DNA of 64,000 bases, from contig NZ_AKJM01000051.1 of NCBI RefSeq assembly GCF_000282335.1, forward strand, positions 1 through 64,000. Reading direction: 5' to 3'. The notes beneath the pieces were generated by a model. It made no database searches, had not been told where the DNA came from, and worked only from the letters and a program-made list of their open reading frames with translations. Of the stretch, positions 56,576 through 64,000 are shown piece after piece. Every line of letters starts with the position of its first letter. Position 1 is the stretch's first letter. A program made the translations under genes and the position numbers. The DNA comes from Pseudomonas sp. GM48. Its GTDB lineage: Bacteria > Pseudomonadota > Gammaproteobacteria > Pseudomonadales > Pseudomonadaceae.

Positions 56576-58630
56576 TCAACCCAGCAGTGAAATGTCGGCG
56601 ACGCCGAGGAACAACCCACGCAGACGCGCCAGCAACGCATAACGGTTGGCGCGGACTTTTGCGTCCTCCGCGTTGACCATCACGGCTTCGAAGAACGCAT
56701 CCACCGGCTCGCGCAGGGCAGCCAGGCGTGCCAGCGATTCGCTGTACTGACGCGAGGCGGCCATTGGCTGTACAGCCTGGTCAGCCTGCTGGATCGCCGA
56801 GTACAGGGAGAACTCGTTGGCATTGTCGAAGTACTTGGCTTCTACGACGGTAGGCACCGAGCCCTCGACCTTGCTCAGCAGGTTCGACACACGCTTGTTC
56901 ACCGCGGCCAGGGCAGCGGCTTCCGGCAATTTGCGGAAGGCCTCTACCGCTTGCACGCGCTGGTCGAAGTCCAGGGCCGAGCCTGGCTTCAGGGCACGTA
57001 CCGACAGGTAGGTCGCGACGTCGACGCCTTCGTCTTCGTAACGGGCACGCAGACGGTCGAAGATGAATTCCAGCACCGAGTCGTTGAGACCGGCAGCCTT
57101 GACCTTGGCACCGAACGCGTCCACGGCGAAGGCCACGGCGTCGGTCAGGTCCAGGTCCAGTTGCTTCTCGATCAGGATGCGTAACACGCCCAGTGCGGCA
57201 CGGCGCAGGGCATACGGGTCTTTGCTGCCGGTTGGCAGCATGCCGATACCGAAGATACCCACGAGGGTGTCCAGTTTGTCGGCAATGGCCACGGCCGCAC
57301 CGGTCAGGGTGGACGGCAGTTCAGCGCCGGCACCGCGCGGCATGTACTGCTCGTTCAGGGCCAGGGCGACGTCTTCCGGCTCGCCGTCGTTGAGGGCGTA
57401 GTAGTAACCGGCGACACCTTGCATCTCCGGGAACTCGCCGACCATTTCAGTCGCCAGGTCGCACTTCGACAGCAGGCCCGCACGAGCGGCCCAAGCAGCG
57501 TTGCCGCCGATGCGCTGAGCGATGAACGCAGCCAGTCTGGAAACGCGCTCGGCCTTGTCGTAGACGCTACCGAGTTTTTCCTGGAACACCACGTTTTGCA
57601 GGCGCTGGTTGAAGTCTTCGAGTTTCTGCTTCTTGTCTTGCTTGAAGAAGAACTCGGCGTCGGTCAGGCGTGGGCGAACCACTTTCTCGTTACCGGCGAT
57701 GATCTGCTGCGGGTCTTTGCTTTCGATGTTGGCCACGGTAATGAAACGTGGCAGCAACTTGCCGTCGGCGTCCAGCAGGCAGAAGTACTTCTGGTTGTCC
57801 TGCATGGTGGTGATCAGGGCTTCTTGTGGTACGTCGAGGAAGCGTTCCTCGAATGAGCACACCAGCGGCACCGGCCATTCGACCAGCGCAGTCACTTCAT
57901 CGAGCAGCGCAGGCGGAACGATAGCCGTGCCTTCCTGGCGGGTGGCCAGCTCTTCGGTGCGCTTGCTGATGATGTCGCGACGCTCATTGGCGTCGGCCAA
58001 AACGTAGGCGGCACGCAGGTCGGCCAGGTAGCTGGACGGCGAACCGATGCGCACGCTTTCCGGGTGATGGAAGCGGTGACCACGGGAATCGCGACCGGCC
58101 TTCTGGGCGAGGATGGTGCAATCGATGACTTGGTCACCCAGCAGCATCACCAGCCATTGGGTCGGACGCACGAACTCTTCTTTGCGCGCACCCCAACGCA
58201 TGCGTTTCGGGATCGGAAGGTCGTTCAGGGAATCTTCGACGATGGTCGGCAGCAGGCTCGCGGTCGGCTTGCCGGCGATGCTTTGGCTGTAGCGCAGTTT
58301 CGGGCCGCTCTGATCGATTTCGCTCAGCTCGACGCCGCACTTCTTGGCAAAACCCAGGGCCGCTTGGGTCGGGTTGCCTTCGGCATCGAACGCGGCCTGA
58401 CGTGGCGGGCCGTCGAGGTTGATGCTGCGATCCGGCTGCTGGGTGGCCAGTGCGGTGATCAGCACGGCCAGGCGGCGCGGCGCGGCATAAACGGTTTTGG
58501 TCTCGTAGTTCAGGCCGGCAGCTTGCAGGCCCTTGTCGATACCGGCGAGGAACGCCTCGGCCAGGGTGTTCAGGGCTTTGGGTGGCAGTTCTTCAGTGCC
58601 CAGTTCAACCAGAAAATCCAGAGCACTCAT
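56576..58630 (-). CDS. glyS: Glycine--tRNA ligase beta subunit
   Basis: A 684-residue beta subunit of the alpha2beta2 glycyl-tRNA synthetase. [15 protein letters not shown] is the family N-terminus, and the C-terminal half has HD-like and anticodon-binding segments. It overlaps glyQ by four bases (both on the minus strand). Confidence 0.96.
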   Translation of the reverse strand: MSALDFLVELGTEELPPKALNTLAEAFLAGIDKGLQAAGLNYETKTVYAAPRRLAVLITALATQQPDRSINLDGPPRQAAFDAEGNPTQAALGFAKKCGVELSEIDQSGPKLRYSQSIAGKPTASLLPTIVEDSLNDLPIPKRMRWGARKEEFVRPTQWLVMLLGDQVIDCTILAQKAGRDSRGHRFHHPESVRIGSPSSYLADLRAAYVLADANERRDIISKRTEELATRQEGTAIVPPALLDEVTALVEWPVPLVCSFEERFLDVPQEALITTMQDNQKYFCLLDADGKLLPRFITVANIESKDPQQIIAGNEKVVRPRLTDAEFFFKQDKKQKLEDFNQRLQNVVFQEKLGSVYDKAERVSRLAAFIAQRIGGNAAWAARAGLLSKCDLATEMVGEFPEMQGVAGYYYALNDGEPEDVALALNEQYMPRGAGAELPSTLTGAAVAIADKLDTLVGIFGIGMLPTGSKDPYALRRAALGVLRILIEKQLDLDLTDAVAFAVDAFGAKVKAAGLNDSVLEFIFDRLRARYEDEGVDVATYLSVRALKPGSALDFDQRVQAVEAFRKLPEAAALAAVNKRVSNLLSKVEGSVPTVVEAKYFDNANEFSLYSAIQQADQAVQPMAASRQYSESLARLAALREPVDAFFEAVMVNAEDAKVRANRYALLARLRGLFLGVADISLLG

Positions 58631-59580
58631 TGTGCAGCCTCCAGCTTGGCCAGTACTTCATCACGCAGGTCCGGGGTCGCCATCGGGAAGCCCAGCTTGG
58701 CGCGAGCCAGCAAGTAGGCTTGCGCAACGGAACGCGCCAGGGTGCGTACACGCAGGATGTATTGCTGACGCGCGGTCACCGAGATTGCCCGGCGCGCATC
58801 CAGCAGGTTGAAGGTATGGGAGGCCTTCAACACCATTTCGTAGCTCGGCAATGGCAGCGGCTGGTCGAGCTCGATCAGGCGCTTGGCTTCGCTTTCGTAG
58901 AAATCGAACAATTCGAACAGCTTCTCGACGTTGGCGTGTTCGAAGTTGTAGGTCGACTGCTCCACTTCGTTCTGGTGAAACACGTCGCCGTAGGTCACCT
59001 TGCCGAACGGACCGTCAGCCCAGACCAGGTCGTAGACCGAGTCCACGCCTTGCAGGTACATGGCCAGACGCTCGAGACCGTAAGTGATCTCGCCGGTTAC
59101 CGGGTAGCACTCGATGCCGCCCGCTTGCTGGAAGTAGGTGAACTGGGTCACTTCCATGCCGTTGAGCCAGACTTCCCAGCCCAGACCCCAGGCGCCGAGG
59201 GTCGGCGATTCCCAGTTGTCTTCGACGAAACGGATGTCGTGCACCAATGGGTCCAGGCCCACGTGCTTGAGCGAGCCCAGGTACAGCTCCTGGAAGTTGT
59301 CCGGGTTCGGCTTCAGGACGACCTGGAACTGGTAGTAGTGCTGCAGACGGTTCGGGTTTTCGCCGTAGCGGCCGTCAGTCGGACGGCGGCTTGGCTGCAC
59401 GTAGGCGGCGTTCCAGGTTTCCGGGCCGATGGCGCGCAGGAATGTTGCAGTGTGGAAAGTGCCGGCGCCTACTTCCATATCGTAGGGCTGAAGTACCACA
59501 CAACCTTGCTCGGCCCAGTATTGCTGGAGGGCGAGGATCAAGTCTTGGAAGGTACGCACGGCTGGCGTAGGCTGGCTCAC
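58627..59580 (-). CDS. glyQ: Glycine--tRNA ligase alpha subunit
   Basis: A 317-residue catalytic subunit. [20 protein letters not shown] is the family start region, followed by [20 protein letters not shown]. The GTG 59580 ([11 protein letters not shown]) is preferred because it gives the normal length; the longer reading overlaps the tag gene. It is divergent from tag. Confidence 0.96.
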   Translation of the reverse strand: MSQPTPAVRTFQDLILALQQYWAEQGCVVLQPYDMEVGAGTFHTATFLRAIGPETWNAAYVQPSRRPTDGRYGENPNRLQHYYQFQVVLKPNPDNFQELYLGSLKHVGLDPLVHDIRFVEDNWESPTLGAWGLGWEVWLNGMEVTQFTYFQQAGGIECYPVTGEITYGLERLAMYLQGVDSVYDLVWADGPFGKVTYGDVFHQNEVEQSTYNFEHANVEKLFELFDFYESEAKRLIELDQPLPLPSYEMVLKASHTFNLLDARRAISVTARQQYILRVRTLARSVAQAYLLARAKLGFPMATPDLRDEVLAKLEAAQ

Positions 59581-59661
59581 GAAATTCACCTGTTTCTTGG
59601 GCTGCGATTTAAAGAGCGGGAGTATACCCGATTCATTGCTGCGCACGCCCCCTGGAGCCTT

Positions 59662-60219
59662 ATGCCACGCTGCTTTTGGTGTTCCGAAGATCCGCTGTAC
59701 ATGGCTTATCACGATCAGGAGTGGGGCACGCCGCTACGCGATGCGCAGGGATTGTTCGAGTTGCTTTTGCTCGAAGGGTTCCAGGCCGGGCTTTCCTGGA
59801 TCACCGTGCTGCGCAAACGCGAGCATTATCGTCAGGTGATGTTCGGTTTTGATGTCCAGCGCGTGGCGCAGATGAGCGATGCCGAAATCGACGAATTGAT
59901 GCTCGATCCGGGCATCATCCGCAATCGCCTCAAGCTCAATGCGGCCCGGCGCAATGCCCAGGCCTGGCTGGCGCTGGAGGACCCGGTGGCGTTTCTCTGG
60001 TCGTTTGTCGGTGGCACGCCTGTGATCAATCATTTCAAGGATCGCAGCGAAGTGCCGGCCGTGACGCCGACCGCCGTGGAAATGAGCAAAGGCCTGAAAA
60101 AAGCTGGTTTCACGTTCGTCGGGCCGACCATTTGCTACGCGCTGATGCAGGCCTCGGGCATGGTCATGGATCACACCCGGGACTGCGACCGCTACGCGCA
60201 GTTGGCGAACGGCGGTTAG
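59662..60219 (+). CDS. tag: DNA-3-methyladenine glycosylase I
   Basis: A 185-residue base-excision repair enzyme. The N-terminal zinc/HhH family signature is [21 protein letters not shown], followed by [22 protein letters not shown] motif and the C-terminal [23 protein letters not shown] 59662 has GGAG four bases upstream. It excises 3-methyladenine from alkylated DNA. Confidence 0.95.
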   Translation: MPRCFWCSEDPLYMAYHDQEWGTPLRDAQGLFELLLLEGFQAGLSWITVLRKREHYRQVMFGFDVQRVAQMSDAEIDELMLDPGIIRNRLKLNAARRNAQAWLALEDPVAFLWSFVGGTPVINHFKDRSEVPAVTPTAVEMSKGLKKAGFTFVGPTICYALMQASGMVMDHTRDCDRYAQLANGG

Positions 60220-60259
60220 AATGGCCGCCTCGCGCACAGCACAAGATCAGGAGTGAACT

Positions 60260-61147
60260 GTGGATAAGTTGAAAGGCGCCTTGCTGGTAGGCGCTCTGCG
60301 GCTGTTTGCCCTGCTTCCGTGGTGGGCGGTGCAGGCCGTGGGCTCGGCGATTGGCTGGGTCATGTGGAAAACCCCGAACCGTTCCCGCGACGTGGTACGG
60401 ATCAATCTGTCCAAGTGCTTTCCGGAGATGGACCCCGTCGAGCGTGAGCTTTTGGTGGGCCAGAGCCTCAAAGACATCGGCAAGTCCCTGACCGAAAGCG
60501 CCTGCGCGTGGATCTGGCCGGCCCAGCGCTCCATCGACCTGGTGCGCGAGGTCGAAGGCCTCGATGTGTTGAAAGACGCCCTCGCCTCCGGCAAAGGCGT
60601 GGTCGGCATCACCAGCCACCTGGGCAACTGGGAAGTGCTCAACCACTTCTATTGCAGCCAGTGCAAACCGATCATTTTCTATCGTCCGCCGAAATTGAAG
60701 GCGGTGGATGAATTGCTGCAAAAGCAGCGGGTGCAACTGGGTAACAAGGTCGCTGCTTCCACCAAAGAAGGCATCCTCAGTGTCATCAAGGAAGTGCGTA
60801 AAGGTGGTGCAGTGGGCATTCCCGCCGACCCGGAACCGGCCGAATCCGCCGGGATCTTCGTGCCATTCTTCGCCACCCAGGCACTGACCAGCAAATTCGT
60901 ACCGAACATGCTCGCCGGCGGCAAAGCGGTCGGCGTGTTCCTGCACGCACTGCGCTTGCCCGACGGTTCCGGCTACAAGGTCATCCTGGAAGCTGCGCCC
61001 GAGGCCATGTACAGCACCGATACCGCGCAGTCCTGCGCGGCCATGAGCCAGGTGGTCGAGCGCTATGTTCGGGCGTATCCGAGCCAGTACATGTGGAGCA
61101 TGAAGCGCTTCAAGAAGCGTCCACCGGGTGAAGAGCGCTGGTACTGA
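60260..61147 (+). CDS. Lipid A late acyltransferase-family protein (LpxL/HtrB-like)
   Basis: A 295-residue inner-membrane acyltransferase. An N-terminal hydrophobic segment is followed by SHLGNWE (HxxxxE catalytic dyad), FYRPPK, and the C-terminal PSQYMWSMKRFKKRP. It matches PA0011 by position (htrB paralog). GTG 60260 is chosen because AGGAG lies just upstream; that codon overlaps a DnaA-box 9-mer. It likely adds a secondary acyl chain to lipid A. Confidence 0.9.
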   Translation: MDKLKGALLVGALRLFALLPWWAVQAVGSAIGWVMWKTPNRSRDVVRINLSKCFPEMDPVERELLVGQSLKDIGKSLTESACAWIWPAQRSIDLVREVEGLDVLKDALASGKGVVGITSHLGNWEVLNHFYCSQCKPIIFYRPPKLKAVDELLQKQRVQLGNKVAASTKEGILSVIKEVRKGGAVGIPADPEPAESAGIFVPFFATQALTSKFVPNMLAGGKAVGVFLHALRLPDGSGYKVILEAAPEAMYSTDTAQSCAAMSQVVERYVRAYPSQYMWSMKRFKKRPPGEERWY

Positions 61148-61176
61148 CTTACTTGGCACACTCTGTGGATAACCTT

Positions 61177-61275
61177 GTAGGAGTGAGCTTGCTCGCGATG
61201 GACGTTAACGATGATGTGGGCTGCCTGGCTGAACGCGGCGCCCTTGCATCCATCGCGAGCAAGCTCGCTCCTACA
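61177..61275. repeat. REPIN, second family
   Basis: Inverted REP units GTAGGAGTGAGCTTGCTCGC and GCGAGCAAGCTCGCTCCTAC around a 50-base centre. The unit differs from that at 28133. It lies between the acyltransferase and the PilZ gene and may hold the latter's leader. Confidence 0.88.
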
Positions 61276-61308
61276 CGTGTCCACCACCCGTTCTCAAGGG
61301 CGCACAAG

Positions 61309-61548
61309 ATGTCCGAACACCGCAAATCATTTCGCATCAAGATCAGTCACGAAAGCATCGGCGATTGCCTGGGCCAGACGCGCAACCTGTCGACCACCGG
61401 CGTTTACGTCAAGCATCCGCTACTGTCGGCGCTGCCCCGGGGCGCGGTGGTCTACGGGCAGGTGCAGGACTTACCCACAGGCGCGCCGCGGGTGCGCATG
61501 GAAGTGGTGCTGGTGGATGCCGAGGGCATCGGTTTGCGTTATCTCTGA
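61309..61548 (+). CDS. Short PilZ-domain protein
   Basis: A 79-residue protein with the c-di-GMP-binding motifs RKSFR (RxxxR) and NLSTTG (D/NxSxxG). Such single-domain PilZ proteins sense c-di-GMP. ATG 61309 has AAGGG eight bases upstream. The position equals PA0012. It is convergent with the TPR gene (stops one base apart). Confidence 0.88.
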   Translation: MSEHRKSFRIKISHESIGDCLGQTRNLSTTGVYVKHPLLSALPRGAVVYGQVQDLPTGAPRVRMEVVLVDAEGIGLRYL

Positions 61549-61863
61549 TCAGTGCGCCTGACGCTCAAGCTTCTTCAGGAACACTGTCATTTCCTTCTCT
61601 GCCTGCTTGTCGCCATGGCCGCGAGCAGCTTCCAGGCCTTGTTCCCAAGCCAGCCGCGCGGCCGCAAAGTCCGCCAGCGCCAGATGGGCCTTGCCCAGTA
61701 GTTTCCACGCCGCCGAATACTTCGGATCGAATTCGACGCAGCGCTGAAAATGCTCCACAGCCTTGGCGTTCTCCCCCAGATCCAGATAGCCCTTGCCCAG
61801 GCCGAAGCGCAGCAAAGAGTTATCCACACCCTTGGCGAGCATTTTTTCCAGGGATTCGATCAT
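61549..61863 (-). CDS. TPR-repeat protein
   Basis: A 104-residue helical protein with two to three tetratricopeptide repeats (LRFGLGKGYLDLGENAKAVE, then AAWKLLGKAHLALADFAAAR). No signal peptide. ATG 61863 has AAGGA nine bases upstream; GTG 61869 is the alternative. It contains a DnaA-box 9-mer (61820-61828). Its partner is unknown. Confidence 0.85.
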   Translation of the reverse strand: MIESLEKMLAKGVDNSLLRFGLGKGYLDLGENAKAVEHFQRCVEFDPKYSAAWKLLGKAHLALADFAAARLAWEQGLEAARGHGDKQAEKEMTVFLKKLERQAH

Positions 61864-61893
61864 GGACACTTTTCCTTTGAGAGTAGAAAGCTC

Positions 61894-62025
61894 TGTGGCG
61901 AGGGAGCTTGCTCCCGCTCGAGCGCGAAGCGGTCGCCTATGAGCTACTTGGCTATGTCTGATAAACCGCGATCAGAGGTTTTGCGACTGCTGCGCAGCCG
62001 AGCGGGAGCAAGCTCCCTCGCCACA
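61894..62025. repeat. REPIN, third family
   Basis: Inverted units TGTGGCGAGGGAGCTTGCTC and GAGCAAGCTCCCTCGCCACA flank a 70-base centre that includes a piece of the REP type seen at the window start. It lies between the TPR gene and trkA. Confidence 0.88.
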
Positions 62026-62036
62026 AAAAAGCAGGA

Positions 62037-63413
62037 TCAGAAGAAACTCAACCCCACATGGAACAACTTCTCCACATCGCGAATATGCTTTTTATCCACA
62101 AGGAACAAAATCACATGGTCGCCCGTTTCGATCACGGTGTCGTCATGGGCGATGATTACTTCCTCATCGCGGATGATCGCGCCGATGGTGGTGCCCGGTG
62201 GCAGGCCGATATTCTCGATGGCTCTGCCGATCACCTTGCTCGATTTCGCATCGCCATGGGCAATCGCCTCGATGGCTTCCGCCGCGCCCCGGCGCAGTGA
62301 GTGCACGCTGACGATGTCGCCGCGGCGCACGTGGGCCAGCAAGGTGCCGATGGTCGCCAGTTGCGGGCTGATGGCGATGTCGATGTCGCCACCCTGGATC
62401 AGGTCGACGTAGGCCGGGTTGTTGATGATGGTCATCACTTTCTTCGCACCCAGGCGCTTGGCCAGCAGCGACGACATGATGTTGGCTTCGTCGTCGTTGG
62501 TCAGGGCGAGGAACAGGTCCGCATCGGCGATGTTTTCTTCCAGCAGCAGGTCGCGGTCCGAGGCACTGCCCTGCAACACCACGGTGCTGTCGAGATGGTC
62601 CGAGAGATGGCGGCAGCGTGCCGGATTCATCTCGATAACCTTTACCTGATAACGGCTTTCGATGGCCTCGGCCAGGCGCTCGCCGATCTGCCCGCCACCG
62701 GCAATGACGATGCGCTTGTAAGTCTCGTCGAGACGGCGCATTTCGCTCATCACTGCGCGAATATTCGCTTTGGCAGCGATGAAAAATACCTCGTCGTCGG
62801 CCTCGATCACCGTGTCGCCCTGGGGCAGGATCGGCCGGTCACGACGGAAAATCGCCGCGACGCGGGTTTCCACGTTCGGCATGTGTTCACGCAACTGCCG
62901 CAGTTGCTGGCCCACCAGCGGCCCGCCGTAATAAGCCCGCACAGCCACCAGTTGCGCCTTGCCTTCGGCGAAGTCGATCACCTGCAAGGCGCCGGGATGC
63001 TGGATCAGGCGCTTGATGTAGTTGGTGACCACCTGCTCGGGGCTGATCAGCACGTCCACCGGAATCGCTTCGTTCTGGAACAACTGCTCCTCGCGAGTCA
63101 GATACGCCGCTTCGCGCACCCGGGCGATTTTGGTCGGTGTGTGGAACAGCGTGTGGGCGACCTGGCAGGCGACCATGTTGGTTTCATCGCTGTTGGTCAC
63201 GGCGACCAGCATGTCGGCGTCATCGGCCCCGGCCTGGCGCAGCACGGTCGGGAATGAACCGCGACCCTGCACCGTGCGGATGTCCAGGCGGTCGCCAAGG
63301 TCGCGCAGGCGTTCGCCATCGGTGTCGACCACGGTGATGTCGTTGGCTTCGCTGGCCAGGTGTTCCGCCAGCGAACCGCCGACCTGCCCTGCTCCGAGGA
63401 TGATGATTTTCAT
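62037..63413 (-). CDS. trkA: Trk potassium transporter peripheral subunit TrkA
   Basis: A 458-residue cytosolic regulator of TrkH/TrkG. Two RCK units: each begins with a Rossmann fold ([18 protein letters not shown] and [17 protein letters not shown]) and ends with a TrkA_C domain. It binds NAD(H)/ATP to gate K+ uptake. It is 22 bases downstream of rsmB and starts at the conserved MKIIILG. Confidence 0.96.
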   Translation of the reverse strand: MKIIILGAGQVGGSLAEHLASEANDITVVDTDGERLRDLGDRLDIRTVQGRGSFPTVLRQAGADDADMLVAVTNSDETNMVACQVAHTLFHTPTKIARVREAAYLTREEQLFQNEAIPVDVLISPEQVVTNYIKRLIQHPGALQVIDFAEGKAQLVAVRAYYGGPLVGQQLRQLREHMPNVETRVAAIFRRDRPILPQGDTVIEADDEVFFIAAKANIRAVMSEMRRLDETYKRIVIAGGGQIGERLAEAIESRYQVKVIEMNPARCRHLSDHLDSTVVLQGSASDRDLLLEENIADADLFLALTNDDEANIMSSLLAKRLGAKKVMTIINNPAYVDLIQGGDIDIAISPQLATIGTLLAHVRRGDIVSVHSLRRGAAEAIEAIAHGDAKSSKVIGRAIENIGLPPGTTIGAIIRDEEVIIAHDDTVIETGDHVILFLVDKKHIRDVEKLFHVGLSFF

Positions 63414-63435
63414 CCAGTCACTCCATTGAATCCAT

Positions 63436-64000
63436 TTAACCGCGAGCGGCGGCGATTTTGATCAGCTTGGCGTAGTAGAACCCGTCGTGGCCGCCTTCCT
63501 GGGCCAGCAACTGGCGACCATGGGGCTGCTTGATGCCGGCCGCTGTGGCGAGGTCCAGCTCACGGGCGCCCGGCGTGCGGGCGAGGAAGGCTTCAATGAC
63601 TTCGGTGTTCTCGGTCGGCAGCGTGGAACAGGTGGCGTACAGCAGGATGCCGCCCACTTCCAGCGTGTTCCACATGGCGTCGAGTAGCTCGCCTTGCAGC
63701 ACCGCCAGCGCGGCAATGTCGTCGGGTTGGCGGGTCAGCTTGATGTCCGGGTGACGACGGATCACGCCGGTGGCCGAGCATGGCGCGTCCAGCAGGATGC
63801 GCTGGAATGGCTTGCCGTCCCACCACGCCTGAGTGTCGCGGCCGTCGGCGGCAATCAGTTCGGCGCTCAGTTTCAGGCGTTCGAGGTTTTCCCGCACCCG
63901 CACCAGCCGCTTGGCTTCGAGGTCTACCGCCACGACGCCGGCCAGTTTTGGCTCGGCTTCGAGAATATGGCAGGTCTTGCCGCCTGGCGCGCAGCAGGCG
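63436..64000 (-). CDS. rsmB: 16S rRNA m5C967 methyltransferase, partial (3' end of gene)
   Basis: The C-terminal part of RsmB/Sun; the gene runs off the window at 64000. Visible are the SAM motif ACCAPGGKT at the edge, [18 protein letters not shown] (Cys of motif IV) and [14 protein letters not shown] (motif VI catalytic Cys). It precedes trkA as in other Pseudomonas. Confidence 0.96.
   Translation of the reverse strand, partial: ACCAPGGKTCHILEAEPKLAGVVAVDLEAKRLVRVRENLERLKLSAELIAADGRDTQAWWDGKPFQRILLDAPCSATGVIRRHPDIKLTRQPDDIAALAVLQGELLDAMWNTLEVGGILLYATCSTLPTENTEVIEAFLARTPGARELDLATAAGIKQPHGRQLLAQEGGHDGFYYAKLIKIAAARG

Overview
The window comes from the chromosomal origin region of a fluorescent-type Pseudomonas (Gammaproteobacteria). 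The evidence is the canonical order glmU-atpCDGAHFEBI-parB-parA-rsmG-mnmG-mnmE-yidC-yidD-rnpA-rpmH-(oriC)-dnaA-dnaN-recF-gyrB, Pseudomonas-typical REP/REPIN repeats, GC-rich codon use and two near-canonical parS sites in recF. Species cannot be fixed from the sequence alone.

Layout. 0-4 kb: a three-module flavo-iron-sulfur oxidoreductase, a glutathione S-transferase and a LysR regulator. 4.5-9.3 kb: a tightly overlapping tripartite efflux operon (AI-2E-type permease, NodT-type outer-membrane lipoprotein, HlyD/EmrA adaptor, FUSC-like inner-membrane protein). 9.6-23.4 kb: an accessory block centred on pyridoxal phosphate (PLP). It has two serine hydroxymethyltransferase-family genes, a class III aminotransferase, a YggS-type PLP protein, a SerC-type aminotransferase, a MocR (GntR + aminotransferase) regulator, two transporters, an AurF-like diiron N-oxygenase with a translationally coupled ferredoxin reductase, a class I amidotransferase and an ABM-domain protein. 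23.6-25.3 kb: a lone DegT-family aminotransferase followed by broken mobile-element pieces, namely an IS transposase tail and a truncated tnsA, lying next to glmS, whose 3' end is the classic attTn7 site. 25.4-64 kb: conserved origin-region genes, with a divergent two-component system between gyrB and plsC, then gmhB, glyS, glyQ, tag, an LpxL-like acyltransferase, PilZ, a TPR protein, trkA and a partial rsmB.

How the accessory block may work (inference). The AurF-like protein keeps all seven diiron ligands at AurF spacing and has its own reductase, so N-oxygenation of an amine is the best-supported chemistry. One SHMT-family protein has alanine in place of the PLP Schiff-base lysine while the other active-site residues remain, and a previously untracked 58-codon ORF follows it. 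Two transporter promoters share an identical 12-bp motif that may be the MocR operator. Together these suggest an undescribed pathway for a small N-oxygenated, amino-acid-derived metabolite, possibly one that reacts with PLP enzymes. The product is unknown.

Perfect 9-bp DnaA boxes are frequent from 25.4 to 62.1 kb (25 found by eye) and none was found in the first 25.4 kb. That change coincides with the Tn7-type relic at glmS.
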